Source: Alphaproteobacteria bacterium (GTDB lineage: Bacteria > Pseudomonadota > Alphaproteobacteria > Caulobacterales > Aquidulcibacteraceae). From it: 42,007 nt of DNA. Positions 17,094 to 25,795 of this stretch are shown here, in pieces. The notes under the pieces were generated by a model. The model did not search any database and had not been told where the DNA came from. It worked only from the letters and a program-made list of their open reading frames with translations. The translations under genes were made by a program, and so were the position numbers. The stretch covers positions 1-42,007 of the forward strand of contig JAIXQA010000072.1 of the NCBI GenBank assembly GCA_027485915.1. The letters are read 5' to 3'. Within the stretch, counting starts at the first letter, position 1, and each line of letters opens with the position of its first letter.

Positions 17094-17560
17094 GCGACGT
17101 CTGCTGCAACTTTCATTGAGATGATTTTGCCAGGCGCACGTGGTGGCTCACCCTTTGGGAGGGCGTGGACAGCTTCCATACCGGAAGCAACTTTGCCCCA
17201 AACCGTATATTGGCGGTCTAGGAAGGTGGCGTCATCCAAGCAGATAAAGAACTGGCTATTGGCTGAATGGGGCGCATTGGTGCGCGCCATCGAGCAAACA
17301 CCTTCAACATGTGGCTCTGCGTTAAATTCAGCTTTGAGATCTGGCTTCTTTGACCCCCCCATGCCGCTGCCATTAGGGCAGCCACCTTGGGCCATGAAGC
17401 CATCGATCACGCGATGGAAGATGATTCCATCATAAAAGCCTTCACGAGCCAATTCCTTGATGCGCGAAACATGGCCTGGGGCCAAGTCTGGGCGCAAGTC
17501 AATCGTGACCGTGCCGGTGCTAAGTTCTACAATTAGTGTGTTTTCGAGGTCTTGGCTCAT
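17090..17560 (-). CDS. ppiB: Cytoplasmic peptidyl-prolyl cis-trans isomerase (cyclophilin)
   Basis: This is a 156-residue cyclophilin without a signal peptide, so it should act in the cytoplasm as a prolyl isomerase helping protein folding. The catalytic arginine is in FHRVIDGFMAQGG, and NSQFF and the MAR segment line the active site. It ends with VWGKVASGMEAV and an Ile/Lys-rich strand. ATG at 17560 was preferred because GGAG lies seven bases upstream; another in-frame ATG lies four codons before it. It follows the secreted cyclophilin gene after 91 bases and overlaps the nucleotidyltransferase-like gene. Confidence 0.93.
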   Translation of the reverse strand: MSQDLENTLIVELSTGTVTIDLRPDLAPGHVSRIKELAREGFYDGIIFHRVIDGFMAQGGCPNGSGMGGSKKPDLKAEFNAEPHVEGVCSMARTNAPHSANSQFFICLDDATFLDRQYTVWGKVASGMEAVHALPKGEPPRAPGKIISMKVAADVA

Positions 17561-17651
17561 AATCATCTCCATGTCGCAAGGCGTCCTAAACGCAGAAGCG
17601 CGCGCGGCAAAGCCCTTGGGGTCGATTCATCTCAGCGGGCAGTTGGCTGAA

Positions 17652-18812
17652 CTAGCGAACGATCCGGCCTTCTGGTGCCAAATCGCAATTGGAAAAAGCC
17701 GCTCCCCGTTGCTCAAGAGTAGTCTTAAGTTTGGCTTGGAAGCTCGGCCCGTCCGTACGTTGCACCATCACAGTAGGCCGATCTTGCTCCGGTACATCTG
17801 CCAAAACCCGCACCGTAATCATTTTGTCTGGGTCAACGACGGGTTCGCCCACCTTAAAAGCACGAATGACATCGGTGCCAACAACGGCTCGACCCCAAAT
17901 CGTGTAGCGGCGATCCAAAGTTGGATAGGCTGCGCGCATTAAGAAGAATTGGCTATTCGCCGAATTCTCGTCACTGCCGCGGGCCATGCTGGCCACGCCC
18001 AAGCAATGATTGCCCCAAGCCGCGACCTTTTTGTCCGAAGTCCGTTCCATCAACAGATCAGTTTGAGACGTAACTGGAATAGTGCCCATCCAGCCAATGC
18101 TCGCTCCCCCACGATCGACAGCACGAACAAAATTTGAGCCCGCACCACGGCGGAAATTAAACTCCGCCCGCAAGTCTGGTTGATCAGAGCCACCGGTACC
18201 ATCCCCCTTAGGATCACCACCTTGTGCCATGAAGTCCGCAACCACACGGTGAAAGGAGAGCCCATTATAGAAGCCTTCACGCGCCAGCATTTTTACGCGC
18301 GCCACATGACCTGGTGCTATTTCAGGGGCTAATTCGACAATGATGCGTCCTTTTGTTGTTTCAAAGATCAGCGCATTTTCAGGGTTCAGCACGCGCCAAT
18401 CTTCGGCTGGGAAAGCAACTTTGGTTGTAGCCGCCGGGACAGCTGAGCCTGTTGCCGCCGTAGCGGGTTTTGCTGCGCCAGGCGCTGCGGTTGGGTTGCT
18501 CCATTGCGCGACAGCGGCAGTTGGCTTTGCAGCCGCAGCCTTTGTCGCACCCGTTGCAGCAGGCGCAGCGGTGGGACGCGCACCCGCAGGCGTGGAGGCC
18601 ACCGCTTGCTTTGCTGCCGACGCTTTAGTCGCAGTCGCTTTAGGTGCTGTCGTTTTTGGTGCTGGTGCTTTTTTAGCAGGCGCCTTTTTTGCCGCTGGGG
18701 CTTCCCCCATGGGCACAACACGCAAAGCTGGGCCACTCGACTGAGCATAAACAACAGCGCCACCTAGCAAGGCAAAGCCAAAGCAGCCCAAGGCAAGAAC
18801 TTGCTGTCTCAC
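17652..18812 (-). CDS. Secreted cyclophilin with Lys/Ala/Pro-rich N-terminal region
   Basis: The 386-residue protein begins with a Sec signal peptide (cleaved probably after VYA, about residue 23). About 100 residues of Lys/Ala/Pro/Thr-rich low-complexity sequence follow, then a cyclophilin domain (about 150-340). FHRVVADFMAQGG supplies the catalytic arginine and ANSQFFL the core strand. The domain contains an insertion around LLMERTSDKKVAAWGNH and a C-terminal extension with one further Cys. It should fold proteins in the periplasm; the basic repeat region resembles histone-H1-like tails and may contact the cell wall. GTG start at 18812 overlaps the coaD stop as GTGA, with GGAG about nine bases upstream. 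Confidence 0.9.
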   Translation of the reverse strand: MRQQVLALGCFGFALLGGAVVYAQSSGPALRVVPMGEAPAAKKAPAKKAPAPKTTAPKATATKASAAKQAVASTPAGARPTAAPAATGATKAAAAKPTAAVAQWSNPTAAPGAAKPATAATGSAVPAATTKVAFPAEDWRVLNPENALIFETTKGRIIVELAPEIAPGHVARVKMLAREGFYNGLSFHRVVADFMAQGGDPKGDGTGGSDQPDLRAEFNFRRGAGSNFVRAVDRGGASIGWMGTIPVTSQTDLLMERTSDKKVAAWGNHCLGVASMARGSDENSANSQFFLMRAAYPTLDRRYTIWGRAVVGTDVIRAFKVGEPVVDPDKMITVRVLADVPEQDRPTVMVQRTDGPSFQAKLKTTLEQRGAAFSNCDLAPEGRIVR

Positions 18813-19294
18813 GTGAATTTCTCCTTCAGAGCATGAACGACATTTGGGCTCACAAAGGGCGTCACGTCGCCGCCTAGACGGGCAATTTCCTTCACAAGCC
18901 GCGAAGCAATCGCCTGATGCTGGACATCCGCCATGTAGAACACCGTTTCGATTTGCGGATTGAGCTTCTGGTTCATTCCAACCATTTGAAACTCATATTC
19001 AAAGTCAGATACTGCACGCAGGCCTCGGACAATGCAGGATGCGCCGACTTGTTCCGCAAAACTGATAAGCAAACCCTCCATGGGCCGCACTTCAATTTCA
19101 CCAAAGGCCAAGAATTGCTCCGTGTCTTTGACGACCATCGCAACCCGCTCTTCCAGGGTGAACATCGGACCTTTATCGCGATTTATCGCAACACCAATCA
19201 CCAGCTTGTCGAATAATTTGATGGCCCGACCGACCACATCCAAATGGCCTAAAGTGATGGGGTCAAATGTTCCTGGATACAGACCTACACGCAT
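18809..19294 (-). CDS. coaD: Phosphopantetheine adenylyltransferase CoaD
   Basis: CoaD joins AMP to 4'-phosphopantetheine, the next-to-last step in coenzyme A synthesis. The 161-residue protein has the nucleotidyltransferase signature GTFDPITLGH and the later VRGLRAVSDFEYE segment, both diagnostic for CoaD. ATG at 19294 has GGAGGAG about seven bases upstream; a TTG directly before it is ignored. It follows gyrA after 36 bases and overlaps the secreted cyclophilin gene by four bases. Confidence 0.96.
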   Translation of the reverse strand: MRVGLYPGTFDPITLGHLDVVGRAIKLFDKLVIGVAINRDKGPMFTLEERVAMVVKDTEQFLAFGEIEVRPMEGLLISFAEQVGASCIVRGLRAVSDFEYEFQMVGMNQKLNPQIETVFYMADVQHQAIASRLVKEIARLGGDVTPFVSPNVVHALKEKFT

Positions 19295-19330
19295 CAACGT
19301 CTCCTCCGTGTGGCGAGGGGGCTGACACCT

Positions 19331-22135
19331 CTAGCTGCTTGGAGCAGCTGGTGAGGCATCTGTACCCTCCGCTGGGCCTTCGGCATCATCTGACCCCATA
19401 TCGGCCAGACGTTCCACCGAGACCACACGCTCGCCTTCTGAAACGCGGATGATCATAACACCTTGAGTGGAACGACCGGCCCGCCGGATCTGATCTACAC
19501 GGGTCCGAATCAATTGACCACCATCGGTCACCATCATCACTTCATCGCTCTCTTCGACTGGGAAAGCTGCAACAAGTTGACCGCCACGACGTGACAAGTC
19601 GTGCGCAACAATACCCTTCCCTCCCCGATTGGTGACGCGATATTCGTAAGACGAGGCCCGCTTGCCCAATCCTTCTTCTGCAACCGCTAAAACAAATTGT
19701 TCGCGGGCCGACAGCTCTGCGTAGCGTTCTGGTGACAATTGGGCGGGCCCGGCGTCGCCTTCAGCGCCCTCGTCCATCACATCTGTTTGTGTGGCATCAA
19801 CTTCTTCGCCTTGAACCGACCGGCTCTGTTTGATGTAAGTTGAACGCTCTTCCGCCGTCACATCGACATGGCGCAGGATCGACATCGCGATAACTTCATC
19901 ACCCTCTGCCAACGTGATGCCACGCACACCCGTTGAGTCCCGGCCCTTAAAGACACGTACATCAGTTGCTTGAAAGCGGATGCATTGGCCAAGACGGGTT
20001 GTCAGCAACACGTCATCCTGATCGGAGCAAATGGCAACGTCAACGATTTGGTCATCCTCATCATCGAACTTCATGGCAATCTTGCCACCGCGCGCCACGC
20101 GTTGGAAATCGGCCAAGGAATTGCGACGCACATTGCCTTTGCGCGTGGCAAACATGAGTTCGAGAGCACCCCAGCTATCCTCATCCTCGGGCAGCGGCAT
20201 CACCGTCGTAATTTTCTCGTCTTTCTCGATCGGCAAAATATTGGCGATCGAGCGGCCTTTGGTGCGTGGATCGCCCTGCGGCAAACGCCATACCTTCTCA
20301 CGATAGACAATGCCCTTAGATGAGAAAAACAGGATCGGCGCGTGGGTCGAGGCCGCGAACAAGCGAACCACGAAATCTTCGTCCTTGGTCTCCATGCCTG
20401 AACGACCGCGGCCACCACGGTTTTGGGTGCGATAGGTCGAAAGTAGAGTCCGTTTAACATAGCCTGCATGAGATACGGTAACGACCATATCTTCGCGCTC
20501 GATGAAGTCTTCATCATCCAGGTCAAGATCGGCCTCAATAAAGACAGTGCGGCGCGGCACGGCATAAGTATCGCGCACATGGGTCAGCTCAGTGCGGATG
20601 ATCTCAATGACGCGAGCGCGTGAGCGCAAAATATCCAGCAAATCGGCAATCTTGGCGGCCAAAGAGCGAACTTCGTTGGACAGCTCATCGCGCCCCAAGC
20701 CGGTCAGGCGCTGCAATCGCAAATCCAAAATAGCGCGCGCTTGGTCTTCGCTCATCCGTATCGTGCCAGCCTCAGTTAAGACTGAGCGCGGGTCGGCGAT
20801 CAATTGGATGATGGGGGCTAAGTCGTGCGCAGGCCAATCGCGGCTGGTCAAAGCCAAACGGGCAGATGCTGGATCGGGGGATTCCCGAATTAAGCGCACC
20901 ACTTCGTCGATGTTAGCAACTGCAATCGCCAAACCAACCAGATCATGACCGCGTTCGCGCGCTTTGTTCAAACGGTGTCGGGTTCGCCGCGCGATGACTT
21001 CTTCTCGGAAGGTCAAAAACGTCTCAATCAAACCACGCAAAGACAATTGAATTGGGCGGCCACCCACTAAGGCCAACATATTGACGCCAAAGGAGGTTTG
21101 CAGCTGAGAATAGCGATAAAGCTGATTGAGCACGACTTCAGCCGAAGCATCGCGCTTTAGTTCAATCACAACCCGCATGCCACGACGGTCACTTTCGTCG
21201 CGCAGGCCCGAAATGCCTTCAACACGCTTCTCACGCACCAATTCGGCGATGCGCTCAATCATGGAAGACTTGTTCACCTGATAGGGTATTTCCGAGATGA
21301 TAATCGCTTCGCGATCACCTCGCATCGACTCGACCGACGTCTTACCGCGCATAATCACCGAGCCGCGTCCTGTCAGGAGGCCGTTGCGAGCCCCAGTTCG
21401 ACCAACAATTTCGCCACCAGTTGGAAAATCTGGGCCCGGCACGATTTCGAGTAATTCTTGATCCGACAGACTGGGATTGTCCAAGATCGCCAGGGTCGCG
21501 TCGCAAATTTCGCCCAAATTATGCGGTGGAATATTGGTCGCCATTCCAACGGCAATACCGCCGGCGCCATTGACCAAAAGGTTTGGATACTTGGCAGGCA
21601 AAACGACAGGTTCGCTTTCTGAACCATCGTAATTGTCCTGAAAATTGACGGTCGACTCATCAATATCGTCCAAAAGCGCCATAGCGACTTTCGCGAGCTT
21701 GCTTTCGGTATAACGCATCGCAGCGGGTGGATCGCCGTCTACCGATCCAAAGTTTCCCTGGCCATCGATCAAGGGCAAGCTCATGGAAAAGTCTTGCGCC
21801 ATTCGAACCATAGCGTCGTAGATCGCACTATCGCCGTGTGGGTGATATTTCCCCATCACGTCACCTACAATCCGAGATGACTTCACGTGCTTCTTGTCTG
21901 GCGTATAGCCGCCCTCACCCATGGCATACAAAATCCGTCGATGCACAGGCTTCAAACCGTCGCGTGCATCCGGCAGAGCCCGCGCCACAATCACACTCAT
22001 CGCATAGTCCAAATAAGAGGACTTAAGCTCATTCTCGATCGAGATTGGCGTAATGCCCTTCACATCGACAATCACTGTCTCTGGGCGGTTGGGTTCAATC
22101 GGTTCTGCGCCGTCTGTTTCTGGGGTATCGGTCAA
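19331..22135 (-). CDS. gyrA: DNA gyrase subunit A
   Basis: GyrA is the breakage-reunion subunit of DNA gyrase. From the proposed start it has 934 residues. The catalytic tyrosine is Tyr142 in AAMRYTE. The quinolone-determining positions are Ser103 and Asp107 (E. coli 83 and 87), as in susceptible enzymes. The C-terminal pinwheel has a GyrA-box variant, QNRGGRG, and an acidic insert of about 50 residues (around VDATQTD to LSPERYAEL), a feature I associate with alphaproteobacterial GyrA. No ATG precedes the conserved core in frame; TTG at 22135 gives an N-terminus MTDTPETDG and lies downstream of a predicted promoter, so I prefer it to the 46-codon longer frame. GTG codons further in are possible alternatives. 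It is the first gene of a long minus-strand series. Confidence 0.95.
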   Translation of the reverse strand: MTDTPETDGAEPIEPNRPETVIVDVKGITPISIENELKSSYLDYAMSVIVARALPDARDGLKPVHRRILYAMGEGGYTPDKKHVKSSRIVGDVMGKYHPHGDSAIYDAMVRMAQDFSMSLPLIDGQGNFGSVDGDPPAAMRYTESKLAKVAMALLDDIDESTVNFQDNYDGSESEPVVLPAKYPNLLVNGAGGIAVGMATNIPPHNLGEICDATLAILDNPSLSDQELLEIVPGPDFPTGGEIVGRTGARNGLLTGRGSVIMRGKTSVESMRGDREAIIISEIPYQVNKSSMIERIAELVREKRVEGISGLRDESDRRGMRVVIELKRDASAEVVLNQLYRYSQLQTSFGVNMLALVGGRPIQLSLRGLIETFLTFREEVIARRTRHRLNKARERGHDLVGLAIAVANIDEVVRLIRESPDPASARLALTSRDWPAHDLAPIIQLIADPRSVLTEAGTIRMSEDQARAILDLRLQRLTGLGRDELSNEVRSLAAKIADLLDILRSRARVIEIIRTELTHVRDTYAVPRRTVFIEADLDLDDEDFIEREDMVVTVSHAGYVKRTLLSTYRTQNRGGRGRSGMETKDEDFVVRLFAASTHAPILFFSSKGIVYREKVWRLPQGDPRTKGRSIANILPIEKDEKITTVMPLPEDEDSWGALELMFATRKGNVRRNSLADFQRVARGGKIAMKFDDEDDQIVDVAICSDQDDVLLTTRLGQCIRFQATDVRVFKGRDSTGVRGITLAEGDEVIAMSILRHVDVTAEERSTYIKQSRSVQGEEVDATQTDVMDEGAEGDAGPAQLSPERYAELSAREQFVLAVAEEGLGKRASSYEYRVTNRGGKGIVAHDLSRRGGQLVAAFPVEESDEVMMVTDGGQLIRTRVDQIRRAGRSTQGVMIIRVSEGERVVSVERLADMGSDDAEGPAEGTDASPAAPSS

Positions 22136-22195
22136 AGGGTAAGCCGTCTGTTTGTGATCAAGATGGTTGCGATTCGGACGCAACCTTGAACCGCT

Positions 22196-22225
22196 ACTGT
22201 AGCATTCGCCTGTCCGCAGGTCCAA
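22196..22225 (-). promoter_or_regulatory. Predicted gyrA promoter
   Basis: TTGGAC (22220-22225) and TACAGT (22196-22201) on the minus strand are separated by 18 bases. A transcript from here would start about 55 bases before the TTG start codon. This position argues against any gyrA start upstream of about 22190. Confidence 0.35.
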
Positions 22226-22263
22226 ACTTCGTGCATGCAATTGCCGCCTTTTGGTGATAGAAG

Positions 22264-23337
22264 ATGTGGGCAATGACCGGAATGGATGATCCCCTGCCTC
22301 TCAGCCAGCAACAAGGGCCAAAGCGCCTGAAGCCAGCACGTCAGTTTCGCGCTTATTTACCTACTCTGGGGTCTATTGGCGTCATGCTGGGATGTGTCGG
22401 GGTGGTTGTCACGCTTCTCCAGCCAAAGCCCGCCTATGAAGGTCGTCTAGTCGGTGAAATCGGCGATGTCCGTATTTATGCGGTGCCAACAGCTGAAAGT
22501 GAGGAAAGCCTGGTCGTGTGGCGAGGCGGCAAGAAACTAGCTCTAAGGCCGAAAGCAACAGAAAACCCAATTCTGCAATTTGACCTTTCTTCGGCTGATC
22601 GACAAGCGGTGGGATCTCGACACCCAGACCTCGTCGTCGATGGCTGGTCCGGTGGCATGCATTGTTGTCTAACTCGATTTATCTTCGACGGCCCGACGGG
22701 AAAGTTTGTAGCCAAACTGCCCTTGGGAGGCAGCGGCGCATCTCGCTTTGTGCCACTGCCGCGCTCCGATTCATTTGCTGCGGCCTTCTTGGCCTTTGAT
22801 GATGTAACATTGGACGGCGAGAGTCTCAGGCTTGGAACCTACTTACCTCCAATCTTATTGGTTTGGAAGGGCACCAGTTTTGGCCTTTATCTGGATGCCA
22901 TGAAGGCCACGACACCGGAAAGTCACGCGCCATTTCTATTGGCAGAGGCGTTTGAAGAGGCTCAATTGGAACTGGGCAGCGGGCTTCAGGTAACAGAGTC
23001 TGGATCCAAAGGTGATCTAGCTAAAACCTTGGACCTGACTGCAGCCGCTCGCAAAACGGCCATGGAGGCAGCTGCACTGGACCCCAGCAACGCTACAAGC
23101 TTTACTCCACTGTTCGGATTTTTGAACGAATTTGTTTATAAGGGCCAAGCTGCGGCAGGCTTCACTGCCGTTCAAAATGCCCAAGCTGCAACGCCCGAGG
23201 CCCTGCGCACAGCACTCATAACCTATGCGACACTGCTGCGCAGGTCCCAATGGTTTGACGATTTAAATCGACTGAATGACGGTCAGCTCCTTGCCCTGTT
23301 AGAACAGATTGAAAGCTCGGCAGGAGCCGCGCCTTAA
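22264..23337 (+). CDS. Membrane-anchored protein of unknown function with SGGMHCC motif
   Basis: I do not recognise this 357-residue protein. It has a basic cytoplasmic N-terminus (about 1-32), one transmembrane helix (about 33-52, [18 protein letters not shown]), and a large outer portion expected in the periplasm. The first half of the outer portion is beta-rich and contains [14 protein letters not shown]; a tryptophan-Ser-Gly-Gly followed by paired cysteines suggests a conserved family and perhaps a disulfide or metal site. The second half (about 215-350) is Ala/Leu-rich and helical, possibly TPR-like. The start is uncertain: in-frame ATG codons lie at 22264, 22273 and 22282. It is divergent from gyrA and convergent with the ThDP enzyme gene. 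Confidence 0.7.
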   Translation: MWAMTGMDDPLPLSQQQGPKRLKPARQFRAYLPTLGSIGVMLGCVGVVVTLLQPKPAYEGRLVGEIGDVRIYAVPTAESEESLVVWRGGKKLALRPKATENPILQFDLSSADRQAVGSRHPDLVVDGWSGGMHCCLTRFIFDGPTGKFVAKLPLGGSGASRFVPLPRSDSFAAAFLAFDDVTLDGESLRLGTYLPPILLVWKGTSFGLYLDAMKATTPESHAPFLLAEAFEEAQLELGSGLQVTESGSKGDLAKTLDLTAAARKTAMEAAALDPSNATSFTPLFGFLNEFVYKGQAAAGFTAVQNAQAATPEALRTALITYATLLRRSQWFDDLNRLNDGQLLALLEQIESSAGAAP

Positions 23338-23393
23338 GAGTCCGACACTTTGAATCCATCACCCTTTTTGATGAATTACCTAAGAGTAAGACA

Positions 23394-25742
23394 TCAAAAG
23401 TGTAGGTCTGCTGCTGCGTCTAATATGGCGTCGCAATCAAGCCGATAAGTCCGATAAAGGTCTGGCAAATCGCCAGTCTGGCCAAATTGCTCAACACCCA
23501 ACGCACGGACCCGATGGCCCAAAACCGAGCCAACCCACGAGAGAGTCGATGGTGAACCGTCGAGCAAAGTGATCAGCCCTGCCCGCATATGCAGTAGGCT
23601 CAAAAGTTGTTCGATGTGACTGGTCAAACGCGGCCCGCCTGTCCAGCGTGCGCGGCCTGCAGCCGTCCACCCCCGATGCAATAAATCTGGCGAGGTAACC
23701 GCCAAAACTCCGATACCGGGGTAATCTTCCTTCAAAGCCTCAAACCCAGCCAGCGCTTCAGGTGCCAAGGCCCCGCAATAAATCAAGGCGAGTTCCGCCC
23801 CAGCACTGGGTGGGATCAACCAATATGCACCTTGCAATGCCCCCGCCGACCAGGTGTTGTCTGATCGAGCGGGTTGAGCAACTGGGCGGGTCGAGAGGCG
23901 AAAATAATGACATCCCCCAGCCTCGTCCTGCAGATCAACAAAGCTATGACGCATCAAGAGGGCGAGTTCATCTGCAAAAGCAGGCTCCCAATGGGTGAGG
24001 CCCGGCTGGCCCATGCCAATCAAAGGCGTGTTGATTGACTGGTGCGCGCCACCCTCCGGTCCAAGGGTCAAACCCGAGGGCGTAGATACGACGATGAAGC
24101 GCGCATTCTGGTAGATTGCATAATTGAGGGCATCTAAGCCGCGGGCTATAAATGGGTCGTAGAGCGTGCCGATTGGAAACAGGCGCTCGCCAAAATGTTC
24201 TCCAGCTAGTCCAAACGCTGCCAAATTGAGGAAGAGATTATTCTCCGCAATACCCAACTCAACATGTTGGCCTGCGCCTGAGCCCGTCCAAATCTGCGGG
24301 CTGGCGATCTTACGGTCCTTGAACACGTCTTTGGTTGCAGTACGCGAGAACAAACCGCGCCGATTTACAAAGCCACCTAAATTGGTGGAGACTGTCACGT
24401 CTGGTGAAGTGGTGACGATCCGGGCGGCAAAGTCGCTCTCCGTCTTAGCGATATCAGCAAGGATTTTGCCAAAAGCCGCTTGGGTGGATTGCTGCTCCCC
24501 GCTTGGTACATCAAATGCGTCAGGAATGGCGATAGGAGGTGGATTGAAACGCCGCTGCACCTCGGCTTGGAAAGGTGCCTGAGCGATCAAAGTGCGGACA
24601 CCGATCTCCGCCTCTGCGCTTAGCCCAGCAAGAGCATCCCATTCTTGTCCCTTGGGAACGCCCAATGTCTCGCGTAGGACTTCAATTTGACTTGGCGTCA
24701 TCAGGCCAGAGTGATTGTCCTTATGGCCCTGAAAGGGGAGTCGCCAGCCTTTTACCGTATAGGCGATGAATAATTTCGGGCGGTCATTCAGTGAAGCTTG
24801 CTCAAAAGCCTCAACCAGAGTTTCAAGACAATGCCCCCCTAACTGGGTCATCAGGTTGGAAAGTGATGCATCATCATAGCTCGCGATTAGGATCTGCCCC
24901 TGAGCAGGCAAGTCTTGTTGCAAACGTTCCCGCCACGCAGCGCCACCTTGGTAACTCAGCGCCGCATACAAGTCATTTGGACAAGATTCGATCCAAGCTT
25001 TTAGAAAATCGCCACCAGGCTTGGAAAAGGCTTCTAACTGCCGTTTTCCATATTTGAGGGTCAAAACATCCCAGCCAACGGTTTCAAAAATATCGTCAAA
25101 ACGGTCCCACATGCGCTCTGAGGTGGTGGCATCCAAGCTTTGGCGGTTATAGTCGACTATCCACCAAATGTTGCGCAAATCGTGCTTATAGGCCTCGATC
25201 AAGGCCTCATAAATATTGCCCTCGTCCAGTTCTGCATCCCCGAGCAGCGCAATCATGCGGCCCATCGATTCTGCTGGTACACGCCCGCGGGCTGCCAAAT
25301 AGTCCTGCACTAAAGACGCAAAGGCAGTTACGGCAACGCCAAGGCCGACCGAGCCCGTGGAGAAATCGACGTCGTCCTTATCTTTTGTCCGACTCGGATA
25401 GGATTGCGCGCCGCCTAGACCACGAAATTTCTCTAATTGTTCCCGTGATTGTCGGCCAAACAAATATTGTGCGCCATGAAACACCGGGCTCGCATGCGGC
25501 TTTACCGCGACCCGATCTTGTGGACGAAGCGCCTTAAAATAAAGCGCCGTCATCAGGCTTGTCATCGAAGCGCAGGATGCTTGATGCCCCCCAACCTTTA
25601 GCCCATCGCGATTAGGCCGCAGATGATTTGCGTTATGAATGGTCCAAGAAGCCAGCCACAATAGGCGTTCTTCAAGGGTTGCAAGGGCTGACAATTCACG
25701 CGGAGACAAAGTAGGCTTTGGTGCGGAGGCGATGGCGTTCAT
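23394..25742 (-). CDS. Thiamine-diphosphate enzyme, pyruvate dehydrogenase E1 / transketolase-like
   Basis: The 782-residue protein has the layout of homodimeric ThDP enzymes related to pyruvate dehydrogenase E1 (AceE) and transketolase. The N-terminal half holds the cofactor motif GDAELDEGN (168-176) closing with DYN (197-199), and GGHQASCASM near residue 51. The middle domain carries VELGIAENN, in which the Glu should activate the cofactor, and the C-terminal third is the regulatory fold. It is shorter than E. coli AceE (about 890 residues) and longer than ordinary transketolase (about 660). No E2 or E3 lipoyl gene is adjacent, so it may work alone or with distant partners. Substrate is unknown. 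It starts 53 bases after the RND pump gene on the same strand and might be co-transcribed with it. Confidence 0.8.
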   Translation of the reverse strand: MNAIASAPKPTLSPRELSALATLEERLLWLASWTIHNANHLRPNRDGLKVGGHQASCASMTSLMTALYFKALRPQDRVAVKPHASPVFHGAQYLFGRQSREQLEKFRGLGGAQSYPSRTKDKDDVDFSTGSVGLGVAVTAFASLVQDYLAARGRVPAESMGRMIALLGDAELDEGNIYEALIEAYKHDLRNIWWIVDYNRQSLDATTSERMWDRFDDIFETVGWDVLTLKYGKRQLEAFSKPGGDFLKAWIESCPNDLYAALSYQGGAAWRERLQQDLPAQGQILIASYDDASLSNLMTQLGGHCLETLVEAFEQASLNDRPKLFIAYTVKGWRLPFQGHKDNHSGLMTPSQIEVLRETLGVPKGQEWDALAGLSAEAEIGVRTLIAQAPFQAEVQRRFNPPPIAIPDAFDVPSGEQQSTQAAFGKILADIAKTESDFAARIVTTSPDVTVSTNLGGFVNRRGLFSRTATKDVFKDRKIASPQIWTGSGAGQHVELGIAENNLFLNLAAFGLAGEHFGERLFPIGTLYDPFIARGLDALNYAIYQNARFIVVSTPSGLTLGPEGGAHQSINTPLIGMGQPGLTHWEPAFADELALLMRHSFVDLQDEAGGCHYFRLSTRPVAQPARSDNTWSAGALQGAYWLIPPSAGAELALIYCGALAPEALAGFEALKEDYPGIGVLAVTSPDLLHRGWTAAGRARWTGGPRLTSHIEQLLSLLHMRAGLITLLDGSPSTLSWVGSVLGHRVRALGVEQFGQTGDLPDLYRTYRLDCDAILDAAADLHF

Positions 25743-25795
25743 CTCTACTCTTTAGCGATAGCGGCCGAAACTTGCCAGTACCGCCCACGAAACTG

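Noticed and set aside
19331-22135. Quinolone-resistance changes in GyrA
   Set aside because: The two main positions are the usual Ser and Asp, so the sequence gives no sign of resistance.
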